Numbered from the stretch's first letter, positions 53,127 to 62,409 are shown. The stretch: 64,000 nucleotides of DNA from Cohnella fermenti (GCF_004801405.1 NZ_SSOB01000022.1:1-64000); one strand, 5' to 3'. Numbers and translations are program-made. The notes: a model not told the origin generated them from the letters alone.

Positions 53127-54764
53127 TTATTCAAACGACGCCTTGTTGGCCTCGTACCATTCCTGGGCTTTGGCCTCTACCGCTTCGCCGCCGAGACGTT
53201 GCCATTCCTTGCGAATCTCCTCCAGGCCCCAATCGGCCGTGTAAGAAGCGCCTTGCGTCGTTACTCTGGCGCGAATCTCTTCAATAAACGGCTTCATGGC
53301 CGTCTGAATCTCGTTCACTTCCGTGAAGCTCGGCTGATAAGGAATATCGCGGCGGAACTTGTTCTTGGTCGCCGTCTCCAGTCCCTTCTCGCTCAGCCCG
53401 GCCAGACGCTGGGACAATTCGTCGGACGCCGCCTTCGCCGGCAGATCGGCGGGAGTGAACGAATCGTTGCGCAGCACCGCATACTCGCCGGCATAGGACA
53501 CTTCCTTCTTGTACTTCTCGGAATCGATAACTTGGGCGACGCCGTTCACGTCCTTGTAATGCACGCCCTCCGTGCCGTACACGAGCGACTTCCAGCCGCT
53601 GTCGACAAGCCAGTCCAAGTACTCGACGGCCGCCTTCGGATTGCCCATCTCCTTATTGAAGGCGACGAAGATAAACGGACTCGTCTCCTGATAGAGGCCA
53701 TACTTGCCGTTTGACGTGGAGACCGGCTCCAGCGGCACCGGATTGGCATCGGGGACGTTCTTCAGCATGTCCCGGATATGATTCTCCATCGCGCTGCCGC
53801 CCCAACTGCCGACGAAGATGCCGGCCTTCCCCGTCGTCCAGAGCTGGATGGCGCGTTGGAAGTTCTTGTCGGTCAGATATTCCTTGTCCACCAGTCCTTC
53901 TTCGTACATCGTCTTCTCCCAGGCCATCGCATCTCCGAAGCGATCCAGCGTGGCTCCGTACTTCATCTGCCCGTCCTCGAGATACCATTGGTTGGAGATC
54001 GCGGCGTTCATCGCGGAATACGCGTCGAAGGTCGTGCTTCCGACAAGCGCGGTCGTGTCCGCTTTGCCGTTGCCGTCCGGGTCTCCGTCCTTGAACGCCT
54101 TGGCCACCTCGATAAGCTCCTCCATCGTGGTCGGCGTCTTCAGATTCAACTTATCCAGCCAGTCCTGCCGAATCCATATGCCATGATTGGCAATCGAATC
54201 AAGCGTTCTTGCGGTGGCAACGGCGTACATCTTCCCGTCAAATGTGAGGTACGGCTTCAGTTCGGGATGCTCCTGCAGATAAGCTTTGTAAGACGTACTG
54301 TACTTCTCGATATAGTCGTCGACCGGCTGAATCGCCCCTTGCGTGACCAGCTTGCCGATGTACGTTCGGTCGTATTCCCAGATCAGATCCGGCGCCTGAT
54401 TGGAGGCGATGAGGACGTTCAGTTTGTCCTGGGCTTGATTCCTCGGCACAGGCACGATGCTGACGTCGATGCCGGATTGCTCTCCGATCCACTTCGTCCA
54501 GCGATTGTCCTCGTAGGTGCCTTCATCGCTGGATACCGCCCCGCGGTCGAACGTCGAGATGCTCACCTTCTTGGGCAAGTCCGCGTACGGATCTCCGGCC
54601 GGCGTACCGGAGGAAGACGCTTCCGGGGCCGGCGAGGCTTGCGAATTCCCGTTATTCCCATTATTCCCGTTGCCCGAGCACCCCGCCAGCAACGCACCAG
54701 CAATCATGCACAACGCCACCGCCGAAGCGGGCTTTTTTATTTTCCAATACAAATTCGAACTCAT
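53127..54764 (-). CDS. Sugar-binding lipoprotein of the rhamnoside importer
   Basis: This is a 545-residue LipO-type binding protein with lipobox AGALLAGC near residue 29, then an Asn/Gly/Ser linker. The body has WTKWIGEQSGIDVSIVPVPR and NHGIWIRQDWLDKLNLKTPT typical of the family. GGGAGG precedes ATG 54764. It works with the two permeases just upstream in the operon. Confidence 0.94.
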   Translation of the reverse strand: MSSNLYWKIKKPASAVALCMIAGALLAGCSGNGNNGNNGNSQASPAPEASSSGTPAGDPYADLPKKVSISTFDRGAVSSDEGTYEDNRWTKWIGEQSGIDVSIVPVPRNQAQDKLNVLIASNQAPDLIWEYDRTYIGKLVTQGAIQPVDDYIEKYSTSYKAYLQEHPELKPYLTFDGKMYAVATARTLDSIANHGIWIRQDWLDKLNLKTPTTMEELIEVAKAFKDGDPDGNGKADTTALVGSTTFDAYSAMNAAISNQWYLEDGQMKYGATLDRFGDAMAWEKTMYEEGLVDKEYLTDKNFQRAIQLWTTGKAGIFVGSWGGSAMENHIRDMLKNVPDANPVPLEPVSTSNGKYGLYQETSPFIFVAFNKEMGNPKAAVEYLDWLVDSGWKSLVYGTEGVHYKDVNGVAQVIDSEKYKKEVSYAGEYAVLRNDSFTPADLPAKAASDELSQRLAGLSEKGLETATKNKFRRDIPYQPSFTEVNEIQTAMKPFIEEIRARVTTQGASYTADWGLEEIRKEWQRLGGEAVEAKAQEWYEANKASFE

Positions 54765-54823
54765 GCGATAAACCTCCCAAGAAGATTATAGTATATCGAA
54801 GCTGCCGAGACAGCCTGTGATCG

Positions 54824-55702
54824 TCAGCCCTTGACGGAGCCCAACAAGACTCCCTTGACAAAATGCTTCTGGAGCAGAGGGTACACGGCCATAATCGGCA
54901 AGACGGCCAATACGATCGCAGCGGCCCGGATTCCCTCCGGCGTTATCGTCCGCTCGCTTACTCCTTCGCCGCTCCGGAGCATCTCCGGGCTGACGAGGTC
55001 GATCATCTGATACAGCTTGACCATAAGCGACATCTTGTCGGTGCTGCGGATGTAGATCAGAACGTTCATGTACGAATTCCACCATCCGACCGCATAGAAC
55101 AAAGTCAGCGCCGCGATCACCGGCATGGACAACGGAAGAATGATGCGCAGCAGCGTCACCCATTCGTTGGCCCCGTCGATCGCAGCCGATTCCTCCAACT
55201 CCGAGGGAAGCCCTTCGAAGAACGACTTCATGACGAACATGTTGTACACGCTGACAAGCGCCGGCAGCCAGAGGGCCCAATAGGTGTTCACAAGGCCAAG
55301 GCTGTTGACGAGCAGGAAGTGGGGAATCATGCCGCCGCCGAACAGCATGGTGAACAGCACCGCCTGCAGCATGTACCCGCGCCCCCGCAACCGGGGCTTC
55401 GAGAGCGGATAGGCCGCCAGGATCGTAAACGCCATGTTGAGCAAGGTGCCCATAACCGTAAGCTGGATCGTGTTCTTCATCGCCACGAGCAACTGTCCGT
55501 CGTCGATCAGATTCCGGTACGCATCCGTGTTGAGATCGATCGGCCACAGCAACACTTCGCCTGCGGATATGGCCCGACTGCCGCTGAAGGAGACCGCAAT
55601 GAGATTAAGGAATGGAAAAACGGTAGCAGCGGCGCATAGAGCCAACAAAAGGTTGTTTATCCAATGAAACAAGCCGGCCGAGCGTGAGCCTTTGATCTGC
55701 AC
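54824..55702 (-). CDS. ABC sugar transporter permease, LplC/YtcP type
   Basis: This 292-residue permease has coupling motif EESAAIDGANEWVTLLRIIL and ends FVKGVLLGSVKG. GTG 55702 has AGAGGAAG upstream. It is the partner of the LplB-type permease 27 bp upstream. Confidence 0.94.
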   Translation of the reverse strand: MQIKGSRSAGLFHWINNLLLALCAAATVFPFLNLIAVSFSGSRAISAGEVLLWPIDLNTDAYRNLIDDGQLLVAMKNTIQLTVMGTLLNMAFTILAAYPLSKPRLRGRGYMLQAVLFTMLFGGGMIPHFLLVNSLGLVNTYWALWLPALVSVYNMFVMKSFFEGLPSELEESAAIDGANEWVTLLRIILPLSMPVIAALTLFYAVGWWNSYMNVLIYIRSTDKMSLMVKLYQMIDLVSPEMLRSGEGVSERTITPEGIRAAAIVLAVLPIMAVYPLLQKHFVKGVLLGSVKG

Positions 55703-55729
55703 GGCATTTACACTTCCTCTCGTGTGGAG

Positions 55730-56623
55730 CTACCAAAGCCCTCTTTCTCCCATCGTCTTGATCAACCGGTTGACGCCTACCACGAGGACCAGGGCCACCG
55801 CGGACTGGAACAGACCAAGGGCTGTGGAATAGCTGTATTGCAAATTCTCGATTCCGCGATTGTACACATACGTGCTGATGACCTCGGCAACGCGGTTGAC
55901 GGCGGGATTCTTCAAGGTGTACACCTGCTCGAACCCGACATCCATCATTCGTCCCACCTGCAAGATAAGCAGGATGGCCGCCGTACTGCGAATGCCCGGC
56001 AAGGTCACGTGCCAGATCCGGCGGAGCTTGCTTGCGCCGTCTATCTTGGCCGCCTCGTAGAGCGTCGGGTCGATGCCGGCCATGGCCGCCATATAGAGGA
56101 TCGTGCCGAAGCCCGCCTCCTTCCAGATGCCCGACAGAACATAGGACACCGGCCACCAGAAGGTATCGGCCATAAAGTAGATCGGCTCAAGCCCTGCCAG
56201 CTTCAATACGGCATTCACAATTCCCGTGGACGGCGAGAGCATCGCGATGACCATGCTGCCCAGAACCACCCACGATATGAAGTGGGGGATATACAGCAGA
56301 TTTTGCAGCGCTCTGCGGTACCCGCTCCAGCGGACCTCGTTCAACAGCAGGGCAAGAACAATCGGGACGGGGAAGGCGAAGACCAGGTTGTACACATTCA
56401 GCAGCAGCGTGTTGCGCAGCACGGTGTAAAACTCGCGGTCGGAGAACAGCTTGCGGAATTGCTCCACCCCCACCCACTGACTTCCCCAAATCCCGTCGGC
56501 CAGCCGATACTGCTTAAAGGCGATGACTTCTCCGAAGAGCGGAGCGTACTTGAACAATAGAAAATAAATGGCCACCGGCAACAGCATCAGGTACAGATGC
56601 TTATCCCGGGCAAGCGACTTCAT
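55730..56623 (-). CDS. ABC sugar transporter permease, LplB type
   Basis: This 297-residue permease has coupling motif YEAAKIDGASKLRRIWHVTL. ATG 56623 has AAAGGAGGG upstream, and a longer frame to 56728 lacks support. It opens the importer operon; the 215-bp gap to the secreted hydrolase gene (56624-56838) has a possible TATACA -10 at about 56640 and no gene. Confidence 0.93.
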   Translation of the reverse strand: MKSLARDKHLYLMLLPVAIYFLLFKYAPLFGEVIAFKQYRLADGIWGSQWVGVEQFRKLFSDREFYTVLRNTLLLNVYNLVFAFPVPIVLALLLNEVRWSGYRRALQNLLYIPHFISWVVLGSMVIAMLSPSTGIVNAVLKLAGLEPIYFMADTFWWPVSYVLSGIWKEAGFGTILYMAAMAGIDPTLYEAAKIDGASKLRRIWHVTLPGIRSTAAILLILQVGRMMDVGFEQVYTLKNPAVNRVAEVISTYVYNRGIENLQYSYSTALGLFQSAVALVLVVGVNRLIKTMGERGLW

Positions 56624-56838
56624 GGGCCGCCCTCCTTTTGTATAATGAGTGTCGGTCGAACCTCCCTTAACGCTTTGTTTGTCCGCTGCAAGCGACGATG
56701 CGGCAGGGGCCCGGCTCGGGCATGGCACCGCGACTCCAACGCTATCACGGGGAATGCGGCCAAGGTAGCTTCACCTTTTGTTCGCGTATGCTTCGCCTGC
56801 ATTCCGGCCCCTGCTTTTTTTGTGGAGATACGCTTTTT

Positions 56839-59800
56839 TTATTCGATCAGGAGCAAATCCCCGAATTCGTCGGTGTTCTTCACTTCGCCAATGCCGCTCA
56901 TATATTCGATCCAGCCGCGTCGGCCCGTGCCGTCATTGTCGTTAATCAGCAGCGAGAAGCCGAAGTCGGCGCCGACAGCCGCCGTCATTCCGTCCGGCAG
57001 CAGCGCGTCCCAAGGAATCGCAAGCTCGTACACGGTAGTCGCCTGACTGTCGTCGCGCGCGACGGCATAAGCGGCTCCGCTTAGATTCGCCGTCCTTGTC
57101 GCGGCGGTCCATCTCCACAGGATCGCCCCGGAATTCGGATTCAGTCCGAGCCCGATCTCGTTGTAGCCAAGAGCGGCCCCGCCCGCCTTGCGTCCCGGTT
57201 GCAGCGCGAACTGAATGCTGTCACCGCCCCAAATATCGCTGCCCGAGCCGCTCTGCACATGGGTATTATCCTTCGCCTTGACGGCGAGATAGAAGTTGTC
57301 GTCGTCCCACCGGACATACCCGGTGCCGCTGAGATCGCTCGTGCCGCCCCAATCGCTCAGATGCGCCTGCGAGGCTTGGTCAAGCTCGAAGGAGAAGGCA
57401 TCGTCCCATTCCCCTGCCGATAACGAACCATCGATAACAGGCGAAGTCGAAGCCTCGGGTGCGGCAAGGAAGCTCATTTTGCGCCGGACGACGACACCGG
57501 CCCCGCCGGCCAGCTCGGTCTGAATGTCGAGCGCGTACAGTCGATCCTCCGGCGTTCCCGGCCAATCGAATGTCAAGGTTGCGGAGCCATTGGCGGCAGC
57601 GGCAAACGATTGCTGCCCGCTCCAAGGGGACGAGTCGGCGGAGAGCTGCACCGTCCCGGCGATCGCCTCATCCAACTGATTGTCAATCTGGACGGCCACC
57701 TGCCAATACGCTCCCGAGGATGTTCGCTGGAGCTGCGGGTAGGCTTCGATGCGGTAAGGATCTTCAATGTCGATACCGGATGCGAAGCTGCCCTCCACAT
57801 AGACGGGAACCTGCGAGATCGGCAGTGTAATCGTCCCGTCTCCCGCTGCGGTCAAGCTCGTCCCATTGCCGAACCGGTCGTAGGCCGTCGCGGCGGAGGT
57901 GCCGAGGCTCAGAAGCAGGTTCTTCTCATCGCCCTTGCTCCACAGCACCAGCACGTCCTTGCCGTCGGAGTTGCGATGGAAGCGATGCGCCTGCACCTGG
58001 TCCCCGGCATTGTAGGATTCAACGAAGGCCGCTCCGGCCAGCTTCGCGGCCAACGTTCGATAGGCCGCATAGTTCTCCTTGGCCGACCAAGGAGCCGCTT
58101 CGTGGTCGCCCCTCACCAGGCCGAAATGGCCTTCCAGGCTCGTCGACGGTTTGTCGTCATTCTTGAAGTCGTACCAGAACACTTTGTCCGCCAGCCCGCT
58201 GCTCAGGGCGAGGGTATAGGCCTGAACGGCGTAGACGCCCGACATTCGCTCGCTGACGCCGCGACTCAGGCTCTCGTTTGTCGGCCAACCGATCTCGGTT
58301 ACCCAGATCGGCTTGGCGGGCCCGTAATTGGCAAACAGATTGTGAATGGTCGTCAAGCTCGCCGCAAACCCTCCGTCCTCAGGGCCGACAGGGTACATAT
58401 AAGGATGGATCGATACGGCGTCCATGTCATCGTATCCTCCCGCCTCCAGCACGCGTTCGATCCAGGCCGCGTCGGCGCCGGACGTCGCACCGCCGATCAC
58501 GAACGCATTGGGATTGGCCGCCTTGATCGCTGCGTAGGCCGCATGCAGCACCGTGGCGTAAGCTTCGGGCGACAGATGCTCAGGGTTGCCGCCGCCGATA
58601 TTCCATTCGTTCCATATCTCGAAGTGGTCGACCTTGCCTGCGAAGTGCTCGGCCAGCGCGCCGGCATATGCCGCATATGCGGCGATTCCCTCCTCGGTGT
58701 ACGGGGCGTTCCCTCCGTCATACAGCGGGTTGCCGTAATCGACGATCAAGAGCGGCTTAATCCCTTTGGCGACGGCCTTGTTCACATACATATCCCAAGC
58801 GGCCGGAATATCGATCTGTCCCATCGTCGTCTCGGCCGCCGACCAGCGGGCATCGTCGCGAATCCATTGAATGCCAGAATCGGCGATCAGCGACAGGTAG
58901 GTGTCCACATACGCCGCATCGGTTCTGCCCAGCAGATGAATGGCCGTCCCGAATGCCTCCGAGCTGTCCGCCGGAACCGCCAGGCTGAAGGGGAAGCTCC
59001 CCTCCTCGTCGATGTCGGCAGTCCCGCCGCCGCTCCCGGTCACATGCAGATCCAGCGTATACGTTCCATATCGCTCAAGCCCGCTAAGATCCAGCGCCTG
59101 CTGCACCGGAATGCCGGAAGGTACGACTGCGGTGAAGGAACCGTTCGCAACCCCCGCACCTTCGGTATCGCTGACGGCATAGACAACCTGCACCGAATGG
59201 CTCTGCGGCATCGCACTCTTGAGCACAACGCTCAGGCCGTCCGATTCGCCGGGGACGACAATGTTGCCCGTCGGACCGGAGACGCCGATCACGAAGTCCT
59301 TCAGCTTAAGCGAGATGTCGTCGAACCAGACCGTGCCTTCCGCATTCGCGTCCAAGCGGACATAGATTCGGACGGTTGCCGTCCCTGCGGCCAACCGGTC
59401 CAGCACAACCCGGTAGTTCGTCCAGCCTTGCGTGCCGCCGGTCTGAATCTGCTTCATCGTATTCCGATACCAGCCCAGCGAGCTGTTGTTGGCATCGACC
59501 ATCAGCACATTGACGCTCGCCGCGGCATCCGTCGACAGCGCATCCGTCTTGATCCAGGCCGACAGCTCGTATACTTCGGCCGCATCGATCGGAATCAGAC
59601 TGCTGCCGACATACTGGCTTGCCGTCCCTCCGATCATGACGGCGCTCTGGTCCCCGCTGTGCTTGACCGTCGTATCCAGACCCGCTCCGGACCTGGTCGG
59701 CCAGAGGCCGGATTCGAATCCGGCGTTCGGCAGTCTGTTGCGAGCTACGTTCAGCGCCGCATCGTCGAACCAGGCCGTGCCTGTTGCATTCCCGTCCAGC

Positions 59801-60315
59801 CTGACGTATACCCGCAGATAAGCCGTTCCCGTCGCGAACTGACTGATCTCGGTCGAGTACGGCGTCCAATCCTGCGTTCCCCCAGTCTGCAGCAGCTTCA
59901 TCGTCCGATACCAGCCGAGAGCGTTATTGTTGGCGTCCACCATCAGTACGTTCACGCTCGCCGCGGCATCCGTCGACAGCGCATCCGTCTTGATCCAAGC
60001 CGACAGCTCGTATACTTCGGCCGCGTCGATCGGAATCAGACTGCTGCCGACATACTGGCTTGCCGTCCCTCCGATCATGACGGCGCTCTGGTCCCCGCTG
60101 TGCTTGACCGTCGTATCCAGACCCGCTCCGGACCTGGTCGGCCAGAGGCCGGATTCGAATCCGGCGTTGGCTATCATGTTGGGCTCCGGCATTTCCGCCG
60201 CTTCTCCCCCCGCCCTCACTACCCCTCCGGGAACAAGCCATTGAAGCAACATGCCCCCCAACAGCAGCAAGACAATCAAACCCCGTTTTTCCCTTGACAT
60301 CCGCATAATCGACAT
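56839..60315 (-). CDS. Large secreted clan GH-A glycoside hydrolase with duplicated and CBM9-like modules
   Basis: The product is 1158 residues. The signal peptide is at about 1-36 (VRAGG). Two nearly identical carbohydrate-binding-like domains (about 46-190 and 193-340; each starts NAGFESGLWPTRSGAGLDTT) are followed by a linker domain. A TIM barrel spans about 455-780, with acid/base Glu in HFEIWNEWN and nucleophile in PIWVTEIGWPTN. The C-terminal CBM9/DOMON-like domain (about 995-1158) starts SPVIDGSLSAGEWDDAF. The barrel resembles GH39 or GH5-type enzymes; the exact family needs a profile search. ATG 60315 has GGAAGGGG upstream. It probably supplies oligosaccharides for the importer downstream. 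Confidence 0.9.
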   Translation of the reverse strand: MSIMRMSREKRGLIVLLLLGGMLLQWLVPGGVVRAGGEAAEMPEPNMIANAGFESGLWPTRSGAGLDTTVKHSGDQSAVMIGGTASQYVGSSLIPIDAAEVYELSAWIKTDALSTDAAASVNVLMVDANNNALGWYRTMKLLQTGGTQDWTPYSTEISQFATGTAYLRVYVRLDGNATGTAWFDDAALNVARNRLPNAGFESGLWPTRSGAGLDTTVKHSGDQSAVMIGGTASQYVGSSLIPIDAAEVYELSAWIKTDALSTDAAASVNVLMVDANNSSLGWYRNTMKQIQTGGTQGWTNYRVVLDRLAAGTATVRIYVRLDANAEGTVWFDDISLKLKDFVIGVSGPTGNIVVPGESDGLSVVLKSAMPQSHSVQVVYAVSDTEGAGVANGSFTAVVPSGIPVQQALDLSGLERYGTYTLDLHVTGSGGGTADIDEEGSFPFSLAVPADSSEAFGTAIHLLGRTDAAYVDTYLSLIADSGIQWIRDDARWSAAETTMGQIDIPAAWDMYVNKAVAKGIKPLLIVDYGNPLYDGGNAPYTEEGIAAYAAYAGALAEHFAGKVDHFEIWNEWNIGGGNPEHLSPEAYATVLHAAYAAIKAANPNAFVIGGATSGADAAWIERVLEAGGYDDMDAVSIHPYMYPVGPEDGGFAASLTTIHNLFANYGPAKPIWVTEIGWPTNESLSRGVSERMSGVYAVQAYTLALSSGLADKVFWYDFKNDDKPSTSLEGHFGLVRGDHEAAPWSAKENYAAYRTLAAKLAGAAFVESYNAGDQVQAHRFHRNSDGKDVLVLWSKGDEKNLLLSLGTSAATAYDRFGNGTSLTAAGDGTITLPISQVPVYVEGSFASGIDIEDPYRIEAYPQLQRTSSGAYWQVAVQIDNQLDEAIAGTVQLSADSSPWSGQQSFAAAANGSATLTFDWPGTPEDRLYALDIQTELAGGAGVVVRRKMSFLAAPEASTSPVIDGSLSAGEWDDAFSFELDQASQAHLSDWGGTSDLSGTGYVRWDDDNFYLAVKAKDNTHVQSGSGSDIWGGDSIQFALQPGRKAGGAALGYNEIGLGLNPNSGAILWRWTAATRTANLSGAAYAVARDDSQATTVYELAIPWDALLPDGMTAAVGADFGFSLLINDNDGTGRRGWIEYMSGIGEVKNTDEFGDLLLIE
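59483..60169. repeat. Intragenic direct duplication, 441-bp offset
   Basis: About 245 bp at 59483-59728 recur at 59924-60169 with only a few mismatches, all near the outer end. The inner 170 bp appear to have a single difference. They encode the two binding-like domains. Such identity at silent sites means recent duplication or gene conversion. Confidence 0.88.
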
Positions 60316-60365
60316 CCGCACAGCCCCTTCCGTCTCCGTTTTTTTTCGTTAGCTCAAACCGAACA

Positions 60366-60381
60366 AAGAAAGCGATTTCAC
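60366..60381 (-). promoter_or_regulatory. Candidate cre (CcpA) site before the secreted GH-A hydrolase
   Basis: On the minus strand GTGAAATCGCTTTCTT fits the cre consensus at all but the first position. It directly follows TAAAAT, a possible -10, about 50 bp upstream of the start. This arrangement matches the site before the secreted GH16. Confidence 0.5.
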
Positions 60382-60570
60382 TATTTTACACAGCGTATGT
60401 TGATCTTCCCTCCTTCCATTTGAATTCGGTGAAGCCACTCCGACACTAGCACGCGCCGAAGAGCCGGCGAAATCTTCATTTCTTGACCGAGTATGCTTTC
60501 TCGGCATCTTCCTGCCCGCTTTTTTTGTGATCCTCAACGTTTTTTGCTGCCCAACCTTCTCGCATGCCAA

Positions 60571-60611
60571 CAAAAAGCGGCCTTCCTCTCGTTATCCGAG
60601 ACAAAGGCCGC
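60571..60611 (-). terminator. Rho-independent terminator, minus strand
   Basis: Read on the minus strand, GCGGCCTT pairs with AAGGCCGC, with an inner TCTCG/CGAGA stem, followed by TTTTTGTT. A second small hairpin, CGTTGATC/GATCAACG, lies at 60614-60635. It would end transcripts from the AT-rich genes, but 320 bp and element E separate it from their last stop. Confidence 0.75.
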
Positions 60612-60645
60612 TCCGTTGATCCCCCTTGATCAACGCCCCATGCGA

Positions 60646-60827
60646 TTTTAAATGAATTTTCACATTCACCCCCCTGGAATCGGGGTGGATCGCGGTGTTT
60701 TATGTGATTTTTAGCATATATCAGGGAATTCTGGTCCGGAATATCCCCACGAATGTGATTTTTCGCATAAAATCGGGCAAATGCCCCGTTCCCGCACCGC
60801 ACCAATGTGAATTTTCACATAAAATTC
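60646..60827. repeat. Dispersed four-unit palindromic element E
   Basis: Units lie at 60646-60669, 60698-60721, 60750-60773 and 60803-60827, two forward then two inverted, 52-53 bp apart. The first linker, with CTGGAATCGGGGTGGATCGC, is almost identical to that of element F 1.58 kb away. The rest of 60382-60929 shows no gene. Confidence 0.92.
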
Positions 60828-60929
60828 GGCTGACATCGGCAGCAACAGGCGAACCGCGAATATAGTGTTATATGACACAGCAGCGTGGAGGAATGGAATC
60901 GGCTCCGATGGGTGGAGGGGATGGACGGC

Positions 60930-61505
60930 TTACTCTTTTCTGGCGTTGCTCATCATTTCATTAACATGGTATATTTCAATTTTTTCACTTTCTTCCCGTT
61001 TATCTATACATTCTTTTTCGTGTTCAATTTTCAGTTGATTCTTTTGAAAGAATTCCAATAGTCTATTAGCTTCAGCATTAATCGGCTGGCAATATTCTCT
61101 AAATTTATTTGGATCATGGTTTAGTATTTCTTTATATTCATCAGAAGTCGTTATGTATGTAAGTGCAATAAATCTCAAAAAATTATAGCCATTGCAGTAA
61201 TCATCATATAATGTCGCAATTATTGATAAATACTCATCAGAGCATTGTGTCAGCTTCACTAAACTATGTACAATTCGTTCTTGTTCAAAAAAACCAATAT
61301 GAATTAGTCTTCTTATTTGTTTCTCCGTATCTTGATAGGCATATTTGTTTTTATAGTTACGCGATACAAATTCAAAGTAATCTGTTTCTCCGAGAAGTAC
61401 TTCAAGTTCATCATTGCTGTACAACCATTTCTCAAGCTCAATTAGTGTTACTTCCTCCCTAAGGAACTTATACAAAAATCTCTGTGCTTCTACCTTGTCC
61501 AGCAT
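60930..61505 (-). CDS. AT-rich hypothetical protein, possible immunity-type
   Basis: The 191-residue soluble helical protein is rich in Lys, Glu, Tyr and Asn (LIELEKWLYSNDELEVLLGE; EYLSIIATLYDDYCNGYNFL). It vaguely resembles small orphan immunity or self-protection proteins seen in Bacillales, but I cannot name a family. Base composition is far more AT-rich than all other genes here, which points to transfer. It follows another AT-rich gene by 45 bp. The pair lies between repeat elements E and F. Confidence 0.75.
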   Translation of the reverse strand: MLDKVEAQRFLYKFLREEVTLIELEKWLYSNDELEVLLGETDYFEFVSRNYKNKYAYQDTEKQIRRLIHIGFFEQERIVHSLVKLTQCSDEYLSIIATLYDDYCNGYNFLRFIALTYITTSDEYKEILNHDPNKFREYCQPINAEANRLLEFFQKNQLKIEHEKECIDKREESEKIEIYHVNEMMSNARKE

Positions 61506-61550
61506 CTTGATTCACCAACATTTCTATGTATTCGCCGACTCCTCATATTC

Positions 61551-62051
61551 TCAAGAAATCACTTCACCATCGCTGATAATAAGCCATAAGTTCTCTTCAT
61601 CAAATCCAGAGATGGTTCCTCGTACTTTATTCCTTGGATAAATCCGCCTGCTTCCTGATTTCTTGCAAACTGCTTTATAATCCACGACACCATAGATATC
61701 GTCATTTAGATTAATAACAATTCCATGAGGGAAGATGCACTCTATTTCACCTTCTATTAAATCTCCTTTAGAGCATCGCACCTTGATCTCTTCCCATCTG
61801 GAATAGAACGGTTGATTTCCTCTTTTCCAGATAGCTTCGAAGTCTTGTTTTCGAATTGCTTCCTGCAAGTTAAATTCAATCGGACTCTCGGACAATATAA
61901 AATGCCTGCTTCCATAAGGGCGATTAGAGACGTATATTAATCCATCAATTACAGTAACTTGTCTATATACAACTCCTTCACCATCGATTTCAAAATAGTA
62001 AATACGGCTATTGTCTTCTTCTGCTTCGCTCTTCATGTATTTATAATTCAT
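61551..62051 (-). CDS. AT-rich hypothetical protein with S1-like C-terminal part
   Basis: In the 166-residue product, residues 1-85 are a mixed fold (RIYYFEIDGEGVVYRQVTVI; SNRPYGSRHFILSESPIEFN). The C-terminal 75 residues resemble an OB/S1-like barrel (LIEGEIECIFPHGIVINLND; VRGTISGFDEENLWLIISDG). Similar two-part proteins occur among orphan immunity-type genes of Bacillales, from memory. The AT-rich codon use matches the downstream gene. ATG 62051 has a moderate GGAAG site. The function is unknown. Confidence 0.75.
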   Translation of the reverse strand: MNYKYMKSEAEEDNSRIYYFEIDGEGVVYRQVTVIDGLIYVSNRPYGSRHFILSESPIEFNLQEAIRKQDFEAIWKRGNQPFYSRWEEIKVRCSKGDLIEGEIECIFPHGIVINLNDDIYGVVDYKAVCKKSGSRRIYPRNKVRGTISGFDEENLWLIISDGEVIS

Positions 62052-62228
62052 CTTTGATATCGCTTCCTATCATTAGCAATTTCACTTAACACCATATCTA
62101 AGAACCTGCAACCACTCCTCCTCATCACAACACGAATATGGAATAAATTTACATAATCAATTCAAGCCAACCCGCCGCTGAAGCTCTCTCTGTCGCCCTT
62201 CCTCCCCTGATTCGACGGCCATTTTGCG

Positions 62229-62409
62229 TTTTATATGAATTTTCACATTCATCCCCCTGGAATCGGGGTGGATCGCGGTGTTTTATGTGATTTTTAGCGT
62301 ATATGCGGAGAATCGTGCCGGAAATTTCTCTATGAATGTGATTTTTAGCATAAAATCGGGCAAAGTGCCTGTTTTGGGGGTGCGCGAATGTGATTTTTCA
62401 TATAAAAAA
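62229..62409. repeat. Dispersed four-unit palindromic element F
   Basis: Units lie at 62229-62252, 62281-62304, 62331-62356 and 62385-62409, two forward then two inverted, 50-54 bp apart. The first 75 bp nearly match element E, the rest less so. The other parts of 62052-62560 hold no gene I can support. Confidence 0.92.

Noticed and set aside
60349..60573. Small minus-strand gene of about 74 codons
   Set aside because: Overlaps the promoter and cre region of the secreted hydrolase and the terminator region; composition and start unconvincing.
60646..60827. Repeat cores as CRP, FNR or Rex operator sites
   Set aside because: The TGTGA/TCACA halves are separated by four bases, whereas those regulators need six; resemblance only.
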